From the NCBI RefSeq assembly GCF_001294645.1, contig NZ_CP011868.1, positions 2,976,001 to 3,040,000 of the forward strand: 64,000 bases of DNA. Reading direction: 5' to 3'. Below, piece after piece: positions 27,471 through 35,809 of the stretch. The stretch comes from Pseudonocardia sp. HH130629-09 (GTDB taxonomy: Bacteria; Actinomycetota; Actinomycetes; Mycobacteriales; Pseudonocardiaceae). How positions within the stretch are numbered: position 1 is the stretch's first letter; every line of letters starts with the position of its first letter. The notes under the pieces were generated by a model that made no database searches, was not told the origin of the DNA, and was given only the letters and a program-made list of their open reading frames with translations. The position numbers and the translations under genes are program-made.

Positions 27471-28784
27471 AAGACCTGGGGATCAGCGAGTCGTGCCTGC
27501 GGCGTTGGATGGCCGTCGACGACGTCGACACCGGCCGCGCCGAAGGCCTGACCAGCGGCGAGAAAGTCGAGTCGGCCGAGCTGCGCCGCCGCAACCGTGT
27601 GCTGGAAGCCGAGGTCGAGATCCTCAAGCGGGCATCCTTGGACTCAACCGGTCAGCGCAACAGTGCTCCGAATCTATCAGCCGGGGTGTCGAAATCAAGC
27701 GTTTTGCGCGGTCGGGTGTTGAGGCGTTCCGCGACGCGGTCGAGTTGGGCCTGGGTGATGTGGTCGAGCCGGGTGCCCTTCGGGAAGTACTGGCGTAGTA
27801 GCCGGTTGGTGTTCTCGTTCGTGCCACGCTGCCAGGGGCTGGCCGGGTCGGCGAAGTAGACGTCCAACCCGGTCCGGGCGGTGACGATGGTGTGGCGGGC
27901 CAGTTCCATCCCGCGGTCCCAGGTCAGCGACTTGCGGACGTGTTCGGGCAGTCGGGCCATCTGCCGGGACAGTTGGTGGGCGACGGTGTGCATGTCGCGC
28001 CCTCCGAGCGCGACCAGCACGGTGAACCGGGTCGCGCGCTCGACCACGGTCGCGATCTGGGTGGTGCCACGCCCGAGCAGCAGATCACCTTCCCAGTGCC
28101 CGGGCACCGCCCGATCAGTCACCTCGGCGGGCCGGTCGTGGATGGAGACCGCGCCGGGGATCTGCGAGCGCCACTGCCCACCGGTGGTGTTGTGCACGTT
28201 ACGCCGGATCGGACGGCCCGACCGCAGGTGTTTCTGCAGGTCTTTGGCCAGCACACCGCGGGTCTGCACGAACAGCGACTTGTAGATCGTCTCGTGTGAC
28301 ACCCGCATCCCCGATCCCGGAGCGTAGTGCTTGGCCAGGTGCCCGGCGATCTGCTCGGGCGACCAGTCCTCACCCAGTCTGGCAGCGACGAACCCACACA
28401 GCAGCGGACGACGGGCGAGCAGACACGTCTTGGGGCGCTGGGCCCGGCGCCAGGCGCGGTCCTCGGCGTCCACAGCACGGTAGGCACGCCGACCCTTGTT
28501 GCGGGCGACCTCCCGGCTCACCGTCGAGGCCGGACGACCGAGCCCAGCCGCGATGGCCCGGATCGAACGATACTGGGCCAGACCACGAGAGATCTCCTCC
28601 CGCTCGGCCGCGGTCAGCGTCCCCGGTCGGCGACGACGTGATGGCGGCACGTAGCCACCGGTGGACTTGAGCACCGTGAACACCGACCCCGGCGGGCGTC
28701 CGATCGCCCGAGCGATGTCACTGATCGACTCCCCACGCCCCCACCGGACCCACAGATCCGCGCGGTCGGCATCGGACATCCCAG

Positions 28785-30227
28785 GGTCAAGTCCGCTGGC
28801 GTGGTGTGTGACGACGACCGCGTGATCTTCTTGTTCGGTCAGGCGCTGAGCGCCGGGATGGTGGTGGTCGAGGTCGCCTCCTCAGCGCTGGTGGCGGTGT
28901 CGGGGATCGTGGTGACGCGGGAGCGGGCGAGGACGTCGAGGCCGAGGTAGCGGCGTCCTTCGGCCCATTCGTCGTGTTGCTCGGCCAGGACCGCGCCGAC
29001 GAGGCGGATCAGGGAGTCGCGGTCGGGGAAGATCCCGACGACGTCGGTGCGGCGCCGGATCTCACGGTTCAGGCGCTCGGAGGGGTTGTTCGACCAGATC
29101 TGGCGCCACAGTTCTTTCGGGAAGCCGGTGAAGGCCAGGACGTCGGCTCGGGCGGCGTCGAGGTGCTCGGCGACCTTCGGGAGCTTGTCGGCCAAGGCGT
29201 CGAGGACCCGGTCGAACTGGGCGTGCACCGATGCGGCGTCGGGCTGGTCATAGACCGAGTGCAGCAACGCCCGCACCCACGGCCAGGACTGCTTCGGGGT
29301 CGCAGCCATCAGGTTCGCCGCGTAGTGCGTCCTGCACCTCTGCCAGGCGGCGCCGGGCAGGGTCGCCCCGATCGCGGACACCAAGCCGGCGTGGGCGTCG
29401 CTGGTGACCAGCGCGACGCCGGTCAGACCGCGGGCGGTGAGGTCGCGGAAGAACCCCAGCCAGCCGGCGCCGTCCTCGGCGGAGCTGACCTGCAGGCCGA
29501 GGATCTCCCGGTGTCCGTCGCCGTTGACCCCGGTGGCGAGCAGGGCGTGGACTGCCACGACCCGGCCGCCCTCGCGGACTTTGAGCACGAGCGCGTCGGC
29601 GGCGACGAAGGTGTAGGGGCCCTGGTCGAGCGGACGCGTCCGGAACTGCTCGACTTGGCCGTCGAGGTCCCGGGCCATCTCTGAGACCTGCGACTTCGAC
29701 AACCTCGTGATGCCCAGGGAGTCGACGAGTTTCTCCATCCGCCGCGTCGAGACCCCGAGCAGGTAGCAGGTCGCGACCACCGTGGTCAGGGCCCGCTCCG
29801 CCCGGCGACGACGCTCCAGCAACCAGTCGGGGAAGTAGGAGCCGTTGCGCAGCTTGGGGATCGCCACGTCGATCGTGCCGGCGCGGGTGTCGAAGTCGCG
29901 GTGGCGGTAGCCGTTGCGGGTGTTCGTGCGAGCCTCGGAACGCTCGCCCCAGGCCGCGCCGCACACCGAGTCGGCGTCGGCGGACATCAGGGTGTTGATG
30001 AACGTGGTCAACATGTGGCACAGCAGATCCGGGCTCGCCTGGGACAGCTGCTCGTGCAGGAACTCGGTGGGGTCGATACTGGAGGGTGCGGTCATCGCGT
30101 GATCCATCTTCTGTGGGCTGTGAGAGGCGTTCAGAAGATCACGCGGTGGCCGCCCTACAGCTCGACCAGCTCGTCACCGGGCCGGTCGCACACCACCTTG
30201 GTGGACGCCACTCATCCCGACGCCACT
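28785..30227 (-). mobile_element. IS256-family element B nested in IS30
   Basis: A 1443-bp insert flanked by CATCCCAG at 28777-28784 and 30228-30235 (8-bp target duplication). Its removal restores the IS30 transposase start. Ends are poorly matched at the extreme tips, but TGGTGTGYGAC and CCGCGTGATCTTCT motifs occur near both. The left end, GGTCAAGTCCGCTGGCGTGG, recurs at the edge of the decayed copy near 57.74 kb, confirming this boundary. Confidence 0.88.
28839..30107 (-). CDS. IS256-family transposase (element B)
   Basis: 422 residues, from a different IS256 branch than element A. DDE: Asp in FVAADALVLKVREGG, Asp in LVTSDAHAGLVSAIG, Glu in [22 protein letters not shown]. The N-terminal part reads LSADADSVCGAAWGE-like (MSADADSVCGA). 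The gene is intact. A 5'-truncated, mutated relative lies at 57065-57695. Confidence 0.94.
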   Translation of the reverse strand: MDHAMTAPSSIDPTEFLHEQLSQASPDLLCHMLTTFINTLMSADADSVCGAAWGERSEARTNTRNGYRHRDFDTRAGTIDVAIPKLRNGSYFPDWLLERRRRAERALTTVVATCYLLGVSTRRMEKLVDSLGITRLSKSQVSEMARDLDGQVEQFRTRPLDQGPYTFVAADALVLKVREGGRVVAVHALLATGVNGDGHREILGLQVSSAEDGAGWLGFFRDLTARGLTGVALVTSDAHAGLVSAIGATLPGAAWQRCRTHYAANLMAATPKQSWPWVRALLHSVYDQPDAASVHAQFDRVLDALADKLPKVAEHLDAARADVLAFTGFPKELWRQIWSNNPSERLNREIRRRTDVVGIFPDRDSLIRLVGAVLAEQHDEWAEGRRYLGLDVLARSRVTTIPDTATSAEEATSTTTIPALSA

Positions 30228-30346
30228 CATCCCAGGTCGTCCCAGTCGCGCCATCCCACACCCCTATCATGATCAACTACCCGGGTGTTGCGCTGACCGG
30301 TTGAGTCCAAGTCGGCATACTTCGCGCGGGAGAACATCCTCCCAAA

Positions 30347-31222
30347 ATGATCTTCCCGCTGGTCCGTGAACTGGCCGCTGACGGGTTCGCCGTCGCGGTG
30401 ACCTGCAGGGTTCTGGGCGTGTCCCGCTCGGGCTACTACGACTGGACGACCCGCTCACCATCAGCGCGATCGGTCGCAGACGCCGCGCTGAACGTCACGA
30501 TCGTCGAGATCCACACCATGTCCCGGCGCAGCTACGGCGCACCACGGGTGCACAGCGAGCTGCGGATGGCCCGTGAGATCCGCTGCGGACGCAAACGGGT
30601 CGCCCGGCTGATGCGCACAGCGGGGATCGCGGGGATCTCCCACCGGCGCAAACCCTCCGGCCGGCGCCCTGCACCCGCCCCACACGACGACCTGGTGCAA
30701 CGCCGGTTCGTGGCTGACGCCCCGGACCGGCTGTGGGCCACCGACATCACCGAGCACCCCATCGCCACCGGGAAGGTCTACTGCTGCGCGGTCATCGACG
30801 CCTACTCCCGCATGATCGTGGGCTGGTCGATCGCCGAGCACATGCGCACCGAGCTGGTCGTCGACGCATTGCAGATGGCGACCTGGCGGCGCCGGCCCGC
30901 ACCCGGCGCGATCGTCCACGCCGACCGCGGATCCCAGCACACGTCGTGGATCTTCGGGCACCGGCTGCGTGAGGCCGGGCTGCTCGGATCGATGGGCAGA
31001 GTCGCCTCCAGCGTGGACAACACCCTGGTCGAGTCGTTCTGGTCGACCATGCAGCGCGAGTTGCTCGACACCCGTGACTGGGACACCCCTGAACAGCTCG
31101 GATCGGCGATCTTCGAGTGGATCGAGGCCTGGTACAACCCCCGCCGACGCCACACCAGCATCGGCCACCTCACCCCAGCCGACCACGAACGACTTCACAC
31201 CACCGCCGCTACCGCGGCATGA
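30347..31222 (+). CDS. IS3-family OrfB transposase
   Basis: About 291 residues, integrase-core (rve) type. HTH_21-like start (YGAPRVHSELRMAREIRCGRKRVARLMRTAGIAG), Asp in RLWATDITEH, Asp in IVHADRGSQHTS, Glu in VDNTLVESFWSTMQRELLD. It overlaps the end of orfA at CCCAAAATGA; IS3 elements normally make an OrfAB fusion by -1 slippage at such an A-run. With orfA broken, only free OrfB could be made. Confidence 0.93.
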   Translation: MIFPLVRELAADGFAVAVTCRVLGVSRSGYYDWTTRSPSARSVADAALNVTIVEIHTMSRRSYGAPRVHSELRMAREIRCGRKRVARLMRTAGIAGISHRRKPSGRRPAPAPHDDLVQRRFVADAPDRLWATDITEHPIATGKVYCCAVIDAYSRMIVGWSIAEHMRTELVVDALQMATWRRRPAPGAIVHADRGSQHTSWIFGHRLREAGLLGSMGRVASSVDNTLVESFWSTMQRELLDTRDWDTPEQLGSAIFEWIEAWYNPRRRHTSIGHLTPADHERLHTTAATAA

Positions 31223-31256
31223 TCAGCACACCACCCGTGTCCGGAGAACCGGGTCA

Positions 31257-31550
31257 GGCTCCTGTCCGGGCTGGCCTCGGTGTCTGCGGTGAGCGCCATT
31301 GCGAGGTCTTCAGCGGTCGAGCCACTCGCCGATTGCATAACAACCGATGCGGACATCCTTGATGCCGCTCGTCACGCCGCCCCACAGCGTGCCCTCCGCA
31401 CACCCGGCGCACGCCCGCACCTCCGGATGCCACTTCCGCGACGATTGTCAACATTTCGTCGCGCATCTCGTCGCCTGCAGCTCCGCGTGGTTGCCGTCCC
31501 GCCATCCGGCCGCCCGGACGCGACGCCGCGTCCGCAGAAGGAGGCGACGA
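31257..31550. other. Non-coding flank right of the IS nest, with a regulatory dyad
   Basis: About 290 bp with no recognisable gene. It would have been continuous with the sequence left of 24169 before the IS3 insertion. Its feature is the dyad at 31437-31463 upstream of the LigI remnant. Confidence 0.45.
31437..31463. promoter_or_regulatory. Dyad CGCGACGA-N11-TCGTCGCG with TTGTCAACA core
   Basis: Perfect 8-bp arms (31437-31444 and 31456-31463) enclose TTGTCAACATT. TTGTnnACAA-like cores are typical of FCD-type GntR operators, and a decayed GntR gene lies 0.9 kb downstream. A related perfect palindrome, TTGTTAACAA, is at 33181-33190. The site may be a leftover operator of the dead aromatic cluster. 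Confidence 0.5.
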
Positions 31551-31976
31551 TGTCCACCCCCCACCGACCGCCCGACCACCGCCCGGCAGGGGAAGCCCGA
31601 GATCGCCCCCGGCTGGCTGGCGCCCCACCCCGCCCCGGCGGTCCCCGAGCCCGCGCTGCCGGCCGGAACGGTGGACGCCCACTGCCACGTCTTCGGACCC
31701 GCCGCGGAGTTCCCGTTCGCACCGGAACGCAAGTACCCCCTGCGACGCCGGCCGTGAGGACCTCGAGGCCCTGCACGAGCGCCTCGGGATCGCCCGGCGG
31801 GTCGTGGTCCAGGCGACCTGTCACGGCGCGGGCAACAGCGCGATGGTCGACGCCGTGCGCTCGGCGGGCGGTCCGGGCCCGCGGGTTGCGACCGTGCGGT
31901 CGGACGTGACCGACACCGAGCTGGGTGTGCTGCACGAGGCAGGGGTACGCGGGGTGCGGTTCAACTTCGTCAAGCG
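31551..31976 (+). pseudogene. LigI-like 2-pyrone-4,6-dicarboxylate hydrolase remnant
   Basis: Reading across two frameshifts gives APGWLAPHPAPAVPEPALPAG, TVDAHCHVFGPAAEFPFAPERKY and EDLEALHERLGIARRVVVQATCHGAGNSAMVDAV. DAHCHVFGP is the metal-binding start of PDC hydrolase-type amidohydrolases (LigI), which open 2-pyrone-4,6-dicarboxylate in protocatechuate and gallate breakdown. Indels lie in a C6 run near 31555 and near 31738. The protein stops at about 31976, after FNFVKR, where the sequence switches to a tautomerase fragment. Roughly half the protein is missing. Confidence 0.75.
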
Positions 31977-32249
31977 ATCGGCACCCGGACCTTCACCCCG
32001 GTCCGCCCGCACCCGGCCATCGGCGTGCTCGGCGCGGTCAGCGTCGTCACCGCCGGGCTGATCGAGGGCAGCGTCGCTCACGACGTGCTGGTACGCGGGG
32101 CCGGCGGGCCGCTCGCCGTCGAGCACCCGACCGGCACCTTCGAGGTCCAGGTCGATCTCGACGCGAGCAGCCCGCCCCGGGTCGAACGCTCGACGGTCGT
32201 CCGCACCGCGCGCACGCTGTTCGACGGCATCGCCGTCCCGCGGGCCTGA
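31977..32249 (+). pseudogene. LigU/GalD-like (PrpF-family) tautomerase C-terminal fragment
   Basis: One frame reads TRTFTPVRPHPAIGVLGAVSVV, TAGLIEGSVAHD, AVEHPTGTFEVQVDLD and VVRTARTLFDGIAVPRA, ending at 32249. This is the last quarter of a PrpF-fold 4-oxalomesaconate tautomerase, which acts just after LigI. It has no start and is fused in sequence to the LigI remnant, as expected from a deletion spanning two adjacent pathway genes. Confidence 0.72.
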
Positions 32250-32329
32250 GCGTGGCCGCCGGTCCACTCGACGGTCACGACTATCGTGCCCCGGAGAGGG
32301 TTCCGATCCCGGCGTGGAGGATGTCGACG

Positions 32330-32791
32330 ATGAGCTCAGCACGCCCCCGTACGACCGAGGGCACGGCCGAGACCGTCGTCGACGCCCTGCGTGACGCCAT
32401 CGCCGCCGGTGAAGTCGTTCCCGACCAGCGGCTCATCGAGGCGGACCTCTCCGAGTAGTTCGGCGCCAGCATGCAGGAGGCCGTCGCCACCGGTGACCTG
32501 CTGGGCTGCTCCGCACTGAACAGCGAGCTGCACGCCTTCATCCGCGACACCGCCGGCCAGCGCACCGCCGGAACCATCCTCGAACGGCTGCGCGGACAGA
32601 ACGTGCGTCACCAGTTCCGGCTGGTCATGCAGCCGGGGCGGCCGTCGGTGTCGCTGCCGCAGCACCTGGCGATCATCGAGGCACTGCGGGCAGGGGATCC
32701 GGACGCGGCCGAGCACGCCATGCGGTTCCATCTCGGCAGCGTCGTCGAGGCGTTGCCCACGGCCGGGACCGCTCGGGGGCCGGGGGCCTGA
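32330..32791 (+). pseudogene. GntR-family (FCD) regulator, stop and deletion
   Basis: MSSARPRTTEGTAETVVDALRDAI, then AAGEVVPDQRLIEADLSE, is a GntR winged-helix start. An in-frame TAG follows at 32456-32458 (LSE-stop-FGAS, where a sense codon such as CAG is expected). Then about 80 residues are missing before the FCD ligand domain: MQEAVATGDLLGCSALNSEL and HLAIIEALRAGDPDAAEHAM. GGAGG precedes ATG 32330. FCD-GntR proteins often regulate aromatic acid catabolism, which fits the neighbouring remnants. Confidence 0.8.
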
Positions 32792-32838
32792 GACGCCACC
32801 CGCCCCGTCCGATCCCGGCGCGTCGGCCCCGCCCCGGG

Positions 32839-33116
32839 TCACGACACCCGGGCCGCCCGCCGCGGGTACACCCGCAGTGCGTTCTGCGAGTACACCGCCG
32901 CCCGCTGCCCGTCGCTCAGCGCCGCGGCGTCGACGTAGCGCCCCGTGTCGTCGAAATGGTGCCCGGTCCGCGGGTCGATGCCGCGCACCGCCGGTCAGCG
33001 GGGGCGCGATCCACCGCCCGCCGCTGGCCCTCGGCGAATGCCTGGAGCTGATCCGCGCGCCACACCGTGTGCGCTGCCGGTGCGGTCGTGTAGTGGCCGT
33101 GGCGGTCGATGATCGT
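32839..33116 (-). pseudogene. LigJ-like 4-oxalomesaconate hydratase remnant
   Basis: Two ends survive. Near 33116 the minus strand reads (T)IIDRHGHYTTAPAAHTVWRAD, an amidohydrolase start with HxH, where the expected ATG is ACG (33114-33116). After an internal deletion of most of the protein it ends AVRGIDPRTGHHFDDTGRYV and SDGQRAAVYSQNALRVYPRR, with stop at 32839. This C-terminus is characteristic of LigJ-type 4-oxalomesaconate hydratases, the third step of the same pathway. Confidence 0.7.
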
Positions 33117-34765
33117 TCAGTGCCCTCCGGATCGCCGAGCGACGTCGCCGCGACGTGCGTCTCGACGGAGGCCATCGCGATTGTTAACAAGAATGGAGCC
33201 AAACTGGGCGGGGTCGGGTCGATCACCGTGGGTCGCACCGGGCGACGGGAGGCCGGTCCCGCCGGACGCCGCCCCCCGGCCGCGCCGGTGCCGGCTCACG
33301 GCGATGACGACGTTCGCTCGCTGGACCGGATCCGCCAGATCCAGGCCGAGCAGGTGCTGCACGCGTGCGATCCGCGTCCGGACGGTCTGCCGATGCACGC
33401 CGAGGTCCCGCGAGGCCGCCAGGAGCACCCCGTGATGCCGGAGGAATGCCTCCAGCGTCGTGAGGAGATCGTCCACACCCGGCTCAGTGAGCAGTGGGCG
33501 CAGCAGCTCGTACGCCCACGCCGCCAGGAGATCGTCGTCCAGCAGCGACACGACGTCGCGCCGCATCTGCTGGTCGTAGCTGCGGACACCGGGGCCCCCG
33601 GCACCGCCCGGCGGGCCTGCTCGACCGCGGTGTGCGCCTGTGCCAGCGCCACCGTCCGGCTCACTCCCACCCGTACCGTGTGATCGGTCAACCCCGCCAG
33701 GACGCCGTCGACGACCTCCACCGGCAGCACGGCCACCAGGTTCCCGTCGAGCTCGGTCACGTAGCCGGTCTCGAGGTCGTGCTCGGCGACGTCGTGCGGA
33801 GCTCGCGGGGCGTCGGCCATGACGAGCGCTCGCACCCGGCCGGGTACCGGGGCGGCGGGCGTACCGGTCAGGAGCTTCTCGGTGGCGGCGACCGCCCGGG
33901 CCGCGGCGAGGTCCTCGGCGAGCACGAGGTCGGCGACCTGGCGGCGGACCCGGCGGCGCTGGTCCCGGCGGCCGATCTCCTGCTCGGTGATCAGCGTCAG
34001 CAGCGTCACCGCGACCAGCACCGCGGACCGCCCGTGGTCGGGCTCGTCGTGTCCGATCACGACCCCGATGTGCCCGCCGGGTCGGCTGCGGCGGCCAAGG
34101 GGCTGGATCGTGACGGACGCCGAACCCCAGTTCAGGGCGGCCGACGCCCCGTACCCGCGAGGTCGCAGATCCCGGACCTCGGACCCGATGGTGGCAACCA
34201 GCCCGTCCGATGCGCCGCCCGTGCGGTGCACGATCTCGCCCTGCGGTCCGAGCAGGACCACGTGCCCGCCGACCAGCGCGGCCAGCTCGTCGGCGACGGC
34301 CGTCGTGGCATCCCGCCGCTCGGCCGCCGCGAGCAGACGGCGGTGCATGCGCAGTGGCTTCTCCACGGCGTCCCGCTCGGCGGCGGCGACCAGCTCCGTC
34401 ACCTCACGGCTGATCATGGCGAAGGGGGTGCGGGACGGGACCTCGAGCACGGGGAGGCCGACCGCAGCGGCCTGGGCGACGAGGTCGGCGGGGACGCCCG
34501 CGTGCACCCGGTCGACACCGAAACCGAGCCCCGCGACCCGGCGGCGGGTCAGGCGCAGCACGTAGTCCGACAGCTCCGGTCCCGACGCGGGCAGCACCTT
34601 GCCGGAGGTGAGGACGAGCTCCCCTCCCTGGAGATAGGGGGTCGGATCGGCGAGCTCCGTGAAGGCGACCCACCGTAACCGCGGGAACCCGACGGAGTCC
34701 GGTGTCAGCAGGCGCAGACCCAGCGGCTCCCGAGCCAGCAACGACTGCAGCGACGGTGGGTCCAT
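33117..34765 (-). pseudogene. PucR-family transcriptional regulator, frameshifted before its HTH
   Basis: The N-terminal part is a PucR purine-catabolism-like domain (LLTPDSVGFPRLRWVAFTELADPTPYLQGGELVLTSG). A GGDEF-like middle segment follows. At about 33590-33600 (GGGGCCCCC run) one base is missing: the reading then continues in another frame as MRRDVVSLLDDDLLAAWAYEL and the PucR HTH VLLAASRDLGVHRQTVRTRIARVQHLLGLDLADP. The tail after SRHRRG looks non-native. ATG 34765 follows AGAGGTG. It is divergent from the hydrolase operon and its probable regulator. The homopolymer indel may be an error. Confidence 0.82.
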
Positions 34766-34842
34766 CGTCACCTCTCACGTAACGGCCTGATGAAACCGAT
34801 GCCCGGATGGCACCGCCAGCCCGGCGCGCCGTCGCAGCTCAC

Positions 34843-34973
34843 AGCCTTGACGCCGACAGTTCTTCGCCAGAGTGACACTGTATATCGCCCGGAATCGCCA
34901 TATAGACCATTGGTCTCGTCCCGCCCGTGCCCTTCACTCGTCACACATCACAGCGACGGGCACGGAGGAAGCA
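34843..34973 (+). promoter_or_regulatory. Promoter/operator region of the LLM-M19-flavin reductase operon
   Basis: The 208-bp PucR/hydrolase gap is AT-richer than its surroundings. It contains TTGACG (about 34847), two direct ATCGCC copies flanked by TATA and ATATA (34883-34904), and the perfect palindrome AGACCA-T-TGGTCT (34905-34917), which lies 57 bp before the GTG start. These are good candidates for a PucR binding site; promoter elements are tentative. Confidence 0.5.
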
Positions 34974-35780
34974 GTGACCAGCACTTTCAGTCGAACAACG
35001 GCGGCCGACCGGTTCGTCGTCGGCCACGTGGCCGGCGTGGACCGCGGTCCGGTGACCGGCGACCCCGTACTGCTGCTCAACGGTCTCGGGCTCGCGGCGG
35101 AAACCTGGGCACACCAGATCGCCGCGCTCGTCGGGCAGGGGCGTCGTGTCGTCGCCGTGGACCGTCGTGGTCACGGTCGGTCACCGTACCGTCCGGTGTC
35201 GCGGTTCACCGAGCTGGTGGACGACGTCGTCGCGGCACTCGACCACCTCGATCTCGGACCGGTGGACGTCTGCGGGCTGTCGATGGGCGGGACCGAGGCC
35301 GTCGGCCTGGCGGCCGCGCGCCCGGACCGGGTGCGCCGTCTCGTGCTGGCCGACACCTTCGTCGCGCTCGCGCCGGAGGTCGCCCACGAGCGGATGGCCG
35401 GCATGCGGCGGCTCCTCGCGAGCCACGGCATGGCCGGACTGGCCGGTGCCGTCGTCGACGGCATGCTGCACGTGAGCCCGCCCCCCGCCGAGCGCCGCGC
35501 GCTGGTCGACGCATTCGTCGACCTGGGCGAGTACGCGTTCTTCCAGCTCATGGGCGTCCTCTACCAGACCCGCCTCACCGCGGAGCTCGCCGCCGTCGAG
35601 GTGCCGACGCTGGTGCTCGCCGCGGAGTACGACACCCGCACTCCCCCCGCCTCCATGCGCGCGCTGGCGGAGACCGTCCGCGACGGTCGCCTCGTCGAGC
35701 TGCGCGGCGCCGGGCACTTCCCGCACCTGGAGCGCCCGGACGAGTTCTCCGCGGCGCTGTCCGACTTCCTCGCCGGCTGA
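34974..35780 (+). CDS. Alpha/beta hydrolase (enol-lactonase/RutD-like)
   Basis: 268 residues. LLLNGLGLAAETWAHQIAAL, VVAVDRRGHGRSPY, the nucleophile elbow CGLSMGGTEAVGLAA (Ser), Asp in LAAEYDTRTPPASM and His in LRGAGHFPHLERPDEF. This is the beta-ketoadipate enol-lactone hydrolase/RutD type, acting on small esters, lactones or aminoacrylate-like products in the cytoplasm. GTG 34974 follows CGGAGGAAGCA. It is the first gene of a five-gene operon running to 40496. Confidence 0.9.
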   Translation: MTSTFSRTTAADRFVVGHVAGVDRGPVTGDPVLLLNGLGLAAETWAHQIAALVGQGRRVVAVDRRGHGRSPYRPVSRFTELVDDVVAALDHLDLGPVDVCGLSMGGTEAVGLAAARPDRVRRLVLADTFVALAPEVAHERMAGMRRLLASHGMAGLAGAVVDGMLHVSPPPAERRALVDAFVDLGEYAFFQLMGVLYQTRLTAELAAVEVPTLVLAAEYDTRTPPASMRALAETVRDGRLVELRGAGHFPHLERPDEFSAALSDFLAG

Positions 35781-35809
35781 CCGACCGGCCCCGACCCCCA
35801 GGAGTACAG

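Larger units (their letters stand above)
27652..30254 (-). pseudogene. IS30-family transposase split by IS256 element B
   Basis: Most of the protein lies at 27652-28779: HTH (SISDIARAIGRPPGSVFTVL), Asp in HWEGDLLLG, Asp in LTWDRGMELARH, and Glu in GTNENTNRLLRQYFPKGT. Its first residues, MARLGRPG, are encoded beyond the insertion at about 30231-30254 and join in frame to MSDADRADLW when IS256-B and one CATCCCAG copy are removed. An ATG at 28779, inside the target duplication, could still allow an almost full-length product. Confidence 0.88.
27637..30311 (-). mobile_element. IS30-family element, interrupted by IS256 element B
   Basis: 26-bp perfect terminal repeats begin CTTGGACTCAACCGGTCAGC (27637-27662, complement at 30286-30311). 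The flanking dinucleotide TC (27635-27636 and 30312-30313) is the short target duplication. Removing the element gives GCATCGGCATAC, restoring IS3 orfA codons ...RAS-AYF. The element contains one IS30 transposase gene, split near its start by a second IS256. Confidence 0.9.
25972..30352 (+). pseudogene. IS3-family orfA, split into three pieces
   Basis: Pieces read in order give a standard IS3/IS51-group OrfA: MPAPRPPESRRRAVELARAG and IAQIPKD (25972-26062), LGISESCLRRWMAVDDVDTG plus LRRRNRVLEAEVEILKRAS (27479-27636), and AYFARENILPK with stop TGA (about 30314-30352). The first break is the IS256 element with its 8-bp duplication, the second the IS30 element. OrfA supplies the HTH and leucine zipper needed for transposition, so this IS3 is immobile. 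Confidence 0.88.
24169..31256 (+). mobile_element. IS3-family element carrying four nested insertions
   Basis: The left end TGACCCGCTTCCTCGGACAC (24169-24188) matches the right end read on the minus strand (TGACCCGGTTCTCCGGACAC, ending at 31256), giving the IS3 5'-TG...CA-3' termini. The inverted repeat extends outward (GGAGCC / GGCTCC). Between the ends lie an orfA broken into three pieces and an intact orfB. The element is swollen from about 1.3 kb to 7.1 kb by IS1380, two IS256 and one IS30 insertions. I could not identify a direct target duplication. Confidence 0.8.
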
